Origin: Cavia porcellus
Taxonomy: Eukaryota; Chordata; Mammalia; Rodentia; Caviidae
Direction: 5' to 3'
DNA: 64,000 bases
Assembly (NCBI RefSeq): GCF_034190915.1
Contig: NW_026947484.1
Span: forward strand, 83,461,982 to 83,525,981
The position numbers were made by a program, and so were the translations under genes. Within the stretch, counting starts at the first letter, position 1. Each line of letters opens with the position of its first letter. Below, piece by piece: positions 57,090-64,000 of this stretch. The notes below the pieces were generated by a model. That model made no database searches and was not told where the DNA came from. It saw nothing but the letters and a program-made list of their open reading frames with translations.

Positions 57090-58309
57090 CAGAAATTTGA
57101 ACATTTATGCAAGGGTATAGATCAATGGATTGTTTTTAAAATGGATTATTTTAAAAATAATACACAGTCGTGGTAATTTTAGTTACTGAGTTTAGTTTAG
57201 ATAAATCAAAATCGGTCCATATCTCTAATCTAAAGTAATAGACAATACCTTACACAATCCCTCGCCAAGGTTTTGAACTTGAAGGATTCAAGTCATCCTG
57301 CTCTCAACTTGTCTCAAATTTGACAGCCTACTGTCATAGCAAACACTAGTGTAGATGCCATTTGAAATGCCTCATTGTGAATCTTGAAAACTAAACTGAA
57401 TAGTGATAACTAGTCTGAAACAGAACAAATCTCTCAAACTCTTGACTTTTTTTCTCAGATGTACTGGAAAGATATTTAAGTTAGGTTTTAACTGCAATTG
57501 ATGATGTTTCTGCTCAGCTATAGTGAATGTATTAGTACATGTGCAAGCCCTCAGGAGAAAACCCTCAGCCCTCACTCTGTTTGGTGAAGTCTTCCCAGGA
57601 ACCACACAATTCTTCTGGACCACTGGTAATGTCTTCAGATTTTCACAGATATAATTGCTTTAGAAAGATGATCTCCTGTGTAGTTCATACAATTGGTTCT
57701 AGTCAATCCTCTCTGTTCCTTTTTATTCCTTAAAGGAGAATAAGCTTGTAAAAATCAAAAGTGAATAAGCAAAAAAAGGGAGGCACCATTGCACGGAGAA
57801 GGGAGAGAGGATCAGAGAAGAACAAGAATAAGAGAAAAAGAAACCCTAGTACAATGGTTTACAATGGCATTCTCATAAATATTTCAGGAAACACAAAGTC
57901 TGATTAATTTTTTCAGTTCTCACTCATTTCTTGCTACCACACCTAATAGTAGATACCTAGTGAAACCCATTTTAGGCTGCCCTAGGATCCCTTCTCCTTT
58001 GTCAGATTCTGATATATGAGGACAGTGACACTAAGTATAGAAATTGCTTGCTCAGTAATTTTAACACCCAAAATAATGTCAGCCTTTTCTAGAACTGAAG
58101 GTGCAACAGATCAGCTAGAACAAAAGCACAAGCCTTTGGATTTAAAATGTGTTTAACTACTGAAAAGAAACGATAACTTAGATCTTCACAAAGCAGGAAG
58201 CCTAAAAGAAAGAAATAATCAGAGATGTTTGTAGGTAAATTTTATAGTACAGCCAATCCTGCTCAGTGAGGAATTAAACTTCTCCAGGCTTTCTTAGAAA
58301 TATATGCAT

Positions 58310-58672
58310 AATGCTATGGTTTAAATCTAGATGTCCTTCCAACGTTTTAGGATCCAGAGATTGGACTTAGAGAAACTGATTGTATCATAGGGTTCAGCTG
58401 GTTTGTGGGTGAGAGGTCTGTCCAGGCTGGAAAAAGGTCATTAGGGGCATGATCTAGATGGATCTATCTCTCTTCTTCTGATTCATCCCTTTCCTCTCTG
58501 CTTCCTAGATACCACGACATCAACAGCTTTTCTCTAACGGACCCTTCTGCCTTGCTTCTGCATAGAGCCAGCTGACCCTGCATAGACTAAAACTTCTACA
58601 ACATGACTCAAATTAAATCTTTCCTCCTTTAAATTGCAAGATTTTGGATATTTTGTCCCAATAAGTGCAAAA
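58310..58672 (+). mobile_element. MaLR LTR, near full length
   Basis: 'ATGCTATGGTTTAAATCTAGATGTCCTTCC' start, 'AAAAGGTCATTAGGGGCATGATC', 'CTCTCTGCTTCCTAGATACCACGACATCAACAGC', 'CAGCTGACCCTGCATAGACTAAAAC' and 'AATTAAATCTTTCCTCCTTTAAATTGCAAGATTTTGGATATTTTGTCCC' ending. No internal region is recognised beyond it. Confidence 0.8.
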
Positions 58673-59261
58673 ACAGGCATATAGATATAATTATAATTCT
58701 TAAGAGTCAGTTAGGAGATGAGATTATGATCCACAAATTTTCTTGCTGGGGCTTCTTGTTCAGCTCTGGGGAGTTCCTCTACCTGTCAGCTCCTTTCTGG
58801 TGGACTTCAGCTGTGAAGAACCTCCTCATCTGCATTCATGGCCCGTATCGTATCTGCATGCTACAGCACAGACAGGTATAAAGACCCAGCTACGCGGGTC
58901 CAATTTGGAACATCCCTACCAATCCACATGTGCTCCTGATAGCCTCCTCTACTCTGGAATACATTAACTAAGACTTTCGGGACCTACATGACAGTTTGGC
59001 ATCAGTCTCTGCCAATGTGCTTCTACTTCCTGAGTTCATGATTTTGACCCATAGCATGTACCTTGCTGCCCCAAATGCCATCTCAGCAGTCATGGTCATA
59101 ATTTCTCACATTTCTTTCTTTTCAATTGTTTCTTCCCAGAATCTCAGGAGCCCCTAAGACTTTAAGGTAACTTGAAACTACGCTACTGAAATTCACAAGT
59201 ACAAAACTGCACGGTGGCTCTGGTAGTTGATGTTAAGTTAATGAAGGTTGGGTGAGTCCAC
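58673..59261. other. Unassigned sequence between two LTRs of opposite orientation
   Basis: Lies between a plus MaLR LTR and a minus MaLR LTR. 74-codon plus frame without domain. It could be retroviral internal remnant, but no block is recognisable. Confidence 0.3.
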
Positions 59262-59692
59262 ACAGAATTGTTTACTTTTCTCATTTCTGAAACAAAATAC
59301 CCAATGCTGAAAATCAAAAGAGGAAAGGCTTATTTTAGCTCACAGTTTGTAGAGGTTTCATCCCCTAGTCAGCTGGCTCCAAGACAGGGTGCCCGGCAGA
59401 AAAACATGGCAAAAGAGAAACAGTTCGTAGCAATGCAGGTAGAAAGCAGCAACAATAAAGCAATAAAGAGAAAACCTTTGCTTCTCTTTAATCCCATCCA
59501 GACTACAAGCCTGTTGGATGTTGCCCCCCATGCCAGGGGTGGGTCTCCCCATTATTTGTGCCCAGAACTACTGTGGATTAATTTAGTTATCACATACCCT
59601 TAGTCCCAATTTACACGCCCTCAATCCAGCCACCTTCAAAAAGCCCCACATCTGGGTGTTTTGAGGGTCACCAAGATACAAGCCATAACAGG
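59262..59692 (-). mobile_element. MaLR LTR, reverse
   Basis: 'TTTCTGAAACAAAATACCCAATGCTGAAAATCAAAAGAGGAAAGGCTTATTTTAGCTCACAG' opening, 'AGCTGGCTCCAAGACAGGG', 'GGGTGGGTCTCCCCATTA' and 'CAATCCAGCCACCTTC', closing near 'GATACAAGCCATAACAGG'. The 111-codon plus frame across it is not a gene. Confidence 0.75.
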
Positions 59693-60058
59693 GGTTAAAT
59701 GAGACCTAGAAACTCCTTTAATAACGTGTTGAAGATTTAGAATAATCTAAAGACCTAGGAGTTAAAGTGCTGGAAAAATAATAAATCCTTGTCTTCATGA
59801 AGATGCTCATGTAGGGGAGGGAAAAAGACTACACTGAGTTTCTCTAGAAAAAAATATTTAAAAAGTAAATAAGAGTAAATAATTAGAGGAAACATGATAA
59901 ATGGAATAAAAACAGAAAGACATAGGAGAATAAATGACAAAAGAGGAAGAAATTAACATCAAATTAGCATACAAAAAAGCAAGACAATTTAACACAGGAG
60001 AAATGTTACTTGTGAATGTTCATATTATTGTTTTGAGATGCAATTATACTTACAAGAA

Positions 60059-60141
60059 GTCATTAAATCTTGCCCATAACAATGGGTACAAGAGAAGGTT
60101 ATTATGAGGTCATTAAAGATTGCCCATTAAAAATGGGTAAA
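60059..60141. repeat. 50-bp tandem duplication with small hairpins
   Basis: GTCATTAAA..TTGCCCAT..AATGGGTA occurs at 60059 and again at 60109, an offset of 50 bases. Each copy can fold GCCCAT against ATGGGT. The copies differ at a few bases. Confidence 0.85.
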
Positions 60142-60939
60142 ATCAGGAATAAAGGAAACTAGAAGAAAACTTCAGTCTCTTTAGAGAATATTGGTTGAGT
60201 TTCCAGCTAATTCAGAACAGTCTCAGTGTCTTGTGTCTCCTTAGTTATTGCTTCTTTTTTAGACTTCCCTTACTTTACTAGGCTTACTCAGCATGGACTC
60301 CAGACTTCCACCCAAATGCATAAGCATTCCTTCTGTTCAGGAAAACCAGCTGCTTGCCTTTCATCTCTTTGGCTTGGGCAGATGGGAACAGTGCAGCCAA
60401 ATAAGTACAGTCAGAGACTTGGATGAAACCTGGTTGACTACAGGGGTCCTTGTCCTATATCAAAGAGAGGACTGGCCAATGTCACATAGGATTACATACA
60501 AAGTGACTGCAGATATGAGGCTATCTCAATGAGAAAGATCAAAAAAACTATAGTAAAGTTTTAAGGCATATTTAAGTTAAGTGAATTGATTCAAATGAAT
60601 TTGTAAATCTACTAGCCTTGAAGGAAAATAGTTTTAGTAGTATATATAGGAAAAGAAGACAGAAGGCTGGAAAGTATAGCAAGTTAGGCGAGAGAAGATG
60701 AGATTGAAAAAACTTTAAGATCTCTTCATTAATAAAAAGAATCCTTTTATTGTTTAAAAATTTATTTTTAGTGCACTTAAAGCTATTGTCACTTTTTTTA
60801 AAAACAATGTGCTGTGAAAACTATAGGAATAGCAATTTTTGTCCTCATTTTAAAATGATTTTTGAACAGGGTTAAAAAAAAGCATATTTTTTAATAAATT
60901 GTATCACTAGCTAGCATACAGGCTGGACTCTGTGTCATG

Positions 60940-61350
60940 GTCCTCAAAGATCTCTTCTCATTAGACCTTGATAAATATCTTCTAGGACAGAGAAAGGCGG
61001 ATCCTGTACCACCATGACTCCCATTCTTTATACAACCCAAAGAAAAGTTGAAAGAAAATAAAGAATTTTGTCCTAAGAAATAAGCCATCTGTTACCAAGC
61101 AGAGCACAACAAGCAGGCATTCATAAGCCTGCATCAGCTCTGCCAGGATCTGGCTGGGCAGCCTCTGCTGCAAGCTGTCTAATCTATTATTCTTGTACAT
61201 CAGGAACAATATCAACTGGTTGGTGAAGAGTTTGGAAAAGTCCAGGGAAAAGCAAATGTCGGAACAAAATCCAATTTAGCTGTAGCCAAGACCAGCTCTA
61301 CAAAGTTGTCTCTTTCCAGGGCAGTCAGATGCCCCATAGTTACTACTTGC
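60940..61350 (-). pseudogene. Unrecognised protein-like pseudogene remnant
   Basis: On the minus strand three neighbouring segments look like decayed coding sequence in shifting frames: 61345-61270 (MGHLTALERDNFVELVLATA...), 61260-61085 (...DFSKLFTNQLILFLMYKNN, then LQQRLPSQILAELMQAYECL), and about 61012-60950 (VQDPPFSVLEDIYQ). Frame changes are needed between them and stops follow. The middle segment has a convincing protein-like mix of residues. I do not recognise the parent, and no poly(A) tail or target-site duplication was found, so coincidence remains possible. Confidence 0.3.
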
Positions 61351-61376
61351 CCGCCACCTGTGTTACCAAGAAAGTG

Positions 61377-61778
61377 TAATAGTTCCTTTCTCTTTGCTGT
61401 GACACAACCCTAAACAGTGAGAACTTACAAGAGGAAAGGCTCTCTGACTGTACAAGTTTCAGGCCATAGTTGGCTGGCTCCAAGGCAAAGCACCATAACA
61501 GAGGGGCATCCAAAAGAAGAAAGAGTCCATGGTGTGTTAAGAGGAAAGCAGAGAGATCAAAGGAAATATGACGGAGACAGAGCCTTTCAGACTATCCACC
61601 TCCTCCTACAAAGTTTCATATTCCAACATCACATTTAGCTGTAAAATCATACATTGACTAATCCACTGATGACAATCACACACCCAGTATCCAATCATCT
61701 TTCACAAGCCCCACATGAGGCTTTGGGAGAACTAGATAAAAAAACCATAAGAAGGAGTATTCTTGTGAGCCATGACAC
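61377..61778 (-). mobile_element. MaLR LTR, reverse
   Basis: 'GTTCCTTTCTCTTTGCTGTGACACAACCCTAAACAGTGAGAACTTACAAGAGGAAAGGC' start, 'GGCCATAGTTGGCTGGCTCCAAGGCAAAGC', 'CAAGCCCCACATGAGGCTTTGGG' and end near 'TTGTGAGCCATGACAC'. Same group as 59262-59692. Confidence 0.75.
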
Positions 61779-61829
61779 TTAGATCTTTTTAAGAAAAATA
61801 TATAAAAATAGTCATCATCCATCTCAAAA

Positions 61830-61830
61830 G

Positions 61831-61859
<29 letters not shown>
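61830..61859. repeat. (AT)n microsatellite
   Basis: Fourteen AT dinucleotides after AAAAG. Confidence 0.95.
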
Positions 61860-61863
<4 letters not shown>

Positions 61864-62416
61864 TCTAGGATAGTTCTTGTTTTTGTCCGCTTAGCATTTT
61901 TATCAGTCACTTATAATACAGCAGCAGCAATACCAAGGAATGGTAGTAGTTTGCATCTTTTTTTCTCTGTTTTCCACTCTCCATAGTCTTAGCCATGATT
62001 TCTTTTTGCTAATTAAGAGAAATTTATAACAATGTTTTGAAATGATTGCAAAAGAGTGTTATAATCATTCTTTAAACTTTTCATTTTTCCAGATAATAGC
62101 AGAATTCACAGAGAGGCGCTTTGTTATAAACATACCTGTTCTACTTTGATAAAACACTATGTCATATTTTTCCTATAAATTCCAGGCATGATTTCATCTT
62201 GCTGTTCTCATTCCATTTGCCTGAACACTTTTACTGTAGATTTTGATCTTTCTTATCCACTTCAAGTCTTCACTTAAATGAACCATTTTAGTCAATTTGG
62301 TCAAGTTTTCCTTTACTACTCTATTTAGGATTGCAAACTGAAAATCCAAATTGGAATCTGTGGATGAAGGAAGAAGGAAGAGAGAGAGAGAGAAAGAGAA
62401 ATTAAGAAGGATCAAG

Positions 62417-62460
<44 letters not shown>
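62417..62460. repeat. (TA)n microsatellite forming a perfect palindrome
   Basis: The array is bounded by ATTTTA on the left and TAAAAT on the right, so the whole 44-base segment is its own reverse complement and can extrude as a cruciform. A short GA-rich run precedes it at 62369-62400. Confidence 0.95.
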
Positions 62461-62461
<1 letters not shown>

Positions 62462-62639
62462 TCTCATAATGAATGTATTATGTATTGCAAATATAAAGAA
62501 AAAGTTTGAACAACATCTCAGCCCCTCATTGTATGCTTGCCTTTTTTTCTATTGATCTTCCCCCTAGAAACCATTGCCTTCTACTCTCTTCTATAATTCA
62601 TTTTGAGATGGAGACAGTAGACTGATTAAGACATGAACT

Positions 62640-62815
62640 CTAGACAATCTGCCTAGATTTAAGTTCTGGCTCTGCCTTACACTTGCTCCAAAATCTTGGG
62701 CAATTGCTAAGTATTATCTAGAAAATAGAGATTGAAACAATAGTAACTATCTCATCAGGCAATTGTAAGGATTAGATCAATGCCTGGCACATAATGAGCA
62801 CCATTAAACTGTTAG
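62640..62815 (-). repeat. MIR SINE, reverse
   Basis: 'AAGTTCTGGCTCTGCCTTACACTTGCTCC', 'AATCTTGGGCAATTGCTAAG' and 'GGCAATTGTAAGGATTAGATCAATGCCTGGCACATAATGAGC' are the reversed MIR blocks. Confidence 0.85.
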
Positions 62816-62819
62816 CAAT

Positions 62820-62966
62820 TACACACTTATTTCCTGCCATTAGAACATGTATTCTGTGAGAGTGGTGGATTTTTATCCTTTTTGTTCGTTAATATATCCT
62901 CAGTGACTAGATTAGTTCCTGGCACACAGCAAGTGCTTAATAAATATTTATTGAAAGAATGAATAA
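62820..62966 (+). repeat. L2 3' end
   Basis: 'GTATTCTGTGAGAGTGGTGGATTTTTATCC', 'CAGTGACTAGATTAGTTCCTGGCACACAGCAAGTGCTTAATAAATATTTATTGAAAGAATGAATAA' is the recognisable L2 terminus. Confidence 0.85.
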
Positions 62967-64000
62967 AAGAAGGGTAAATTCATAGAAAAGCAGACAGTCC
63001 TTTTGGTGTTTAGGAACCAGAATCCACATTTAGCCACATTTGACTGTGAACAAAGACCCTTGGTTAGTTTTAGTTTCGCTCCAACACTCAGATTTTTACT
63101 TTGTCTCAATAGGTACAAGGTAGAGAACTGATGTATTTAACTCATCCTTCTTCATCCAGAGAGTCTGATATCAAAGAAAAAAATAAAGGATGAGAAATTT
63201 TCATTGGCTAAAACAATAGCAATCTACACCTGTAATTTCCTCAGACACGGAAACTTATTTCTCATGTCTCTGTATCTGGGAGCATTATTCAGCAATGGGA
63301 TCCCAGATCCATAAAGGGAAGGACATGAGACAAAAGCCAGAGTAGGACAAGGTCATCCAGGATGAAAGAACAAGGTTCTCCAAAGCACTTAATGCAACAC
63401 TCAGTGCTATAACTGCTGTGTTCAGACGATATTTAGATGTGTTAGCCAATGTATTTTTCCTTCCTCTGGCTCTTCACCTGAAATATTACATGGATATTAA
63501 AAGAGAAAAAAATAAGAATAAAAGGTCAGCTTTAAGCACCAAAATAAACTGAGTATTGTGGCACAGACAGTGACATGAGAGAAAAAGTTATGAGTTTCAA
63601 ACACTTTGGTTTTGACAAAACCCATTGTCCTGAGGGGCACATGGTATAAAGTTTATGCATCAAACAACAGATGTGGGAAAACACAAAGTTGGCAAGGGCA
63701 GGCTTTTCCCACCCAGTTTCACCTCTGGGTTAAAATTTTCCAGACTAGATGAGATTTAAGCAGAGGAAACAAGATTTTAAACACATAAAAGGTTCAGAGG
63801 TCATGAACCTATAGCTCATTTTTGGCTGAGACTGAAAATTGTGACTTTGGAATCCCAGGTCAGTTTGGGAGGTATGATGGTAGGGTCAGTTTGTGCCTTG
63901 CTTTCTAATAGGGCTTTTAAAAGCAGCTTAGCCTTGATTATCTCTTCAATGTCACACAGAGGAGTTCGGTCCCTAGAAAATTTCTTACTTGGTATAAAAT
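62967..64000. other. Unique non-coding DNA, no gene seen
   Basis: No repeat family or gene recognised up to the window end. 63546-63640 has a faint SINE-like layout but no conserved promoter box. Confidence 0.35.

Noticed and set aside
59268..59603. 111-codon plus frame
   Set aside because: It is contained in a reversed MaLR LTR.
1..64000. CRISPR arrays, operons, phage or plasmid systems
   Set aside because: No spaced palindromic repeats, dense coding or bacterial signals. The repeat content is plainly mammalian.

Overview
This window reads as AT-rich nuclear DNA from a mammal, most likely a rodent outside the mouse/rat family. The evidence is repeat content: a 7SL-derived B1-type SINE with a clean target-site duplication, ID-like tRNA SINEs, a B1+ID-like composite SINE, a tRNA-like SINE in three copies, many MaLR/ERVL-type LTRs, LINE-1 3' ends, and scattered old MIR/L2 copies. 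All family names come from memory of consensus sequences and were not checked by a search. The species cannot be fixed; the tRNA-like SINE family would be the best lineage marker.

I found no intact protein-coding gene and no exon I can defend. The open frames are short, start in repeats or low-complexity DNA, and show no recognisable domain. The window is best described as intergenic or deep-intronic sequence. Genes or parts of genes seen are retropseudogenes: a near-complete Y1 RNA copy (316-441, minus), a 5' half of tRNA-Gln(CTG) (41671-41708, minus), a possible U6 fragment (37769-37832), and a decayed, unrecognised protein-like stretch (60940-61350, minus).

Layout: 1-8130 is LTR-dominated, with a MLT1-like LTR carrying the Y1 copy and a MaLR internal region at 5346-6790. 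8400-10700 holds two LINE-1 3' ends and SINEs. 11-25 kb mixes MIR, LTR and L1 pieces with unique DNA, an odd GC-richer block at 17100-17620 and a possible conserved element near 13.3-13.9 kb. 25-34.4 kb has several ERVL/MaLR LTRs, one nested pair, and a young SINE. 34.4-38.1 kb has an enhancer-like unique block, a degenerate tandem array, and a minus-strand L1 into which a B1 inserted. 38-42 kb is mostly unique and carries the tRNA-Gln half. 42.4-44.3 kb is an old L1 3' end, a composite SINE and a GGAA microsatellite. 44-64 kb is unique DNA with MIRs, LTRs (one with four CCAAT boxes), and three short tandem duplications.

No bacterial, phage, CRISPR or operon-like system is present. The most noteworthy items are products of LINE-1 reverse transcription acting on small RNAs: one A-tailed (Y1) and one tail-less (tRNA-Gln half), both with readable target-site duplications.
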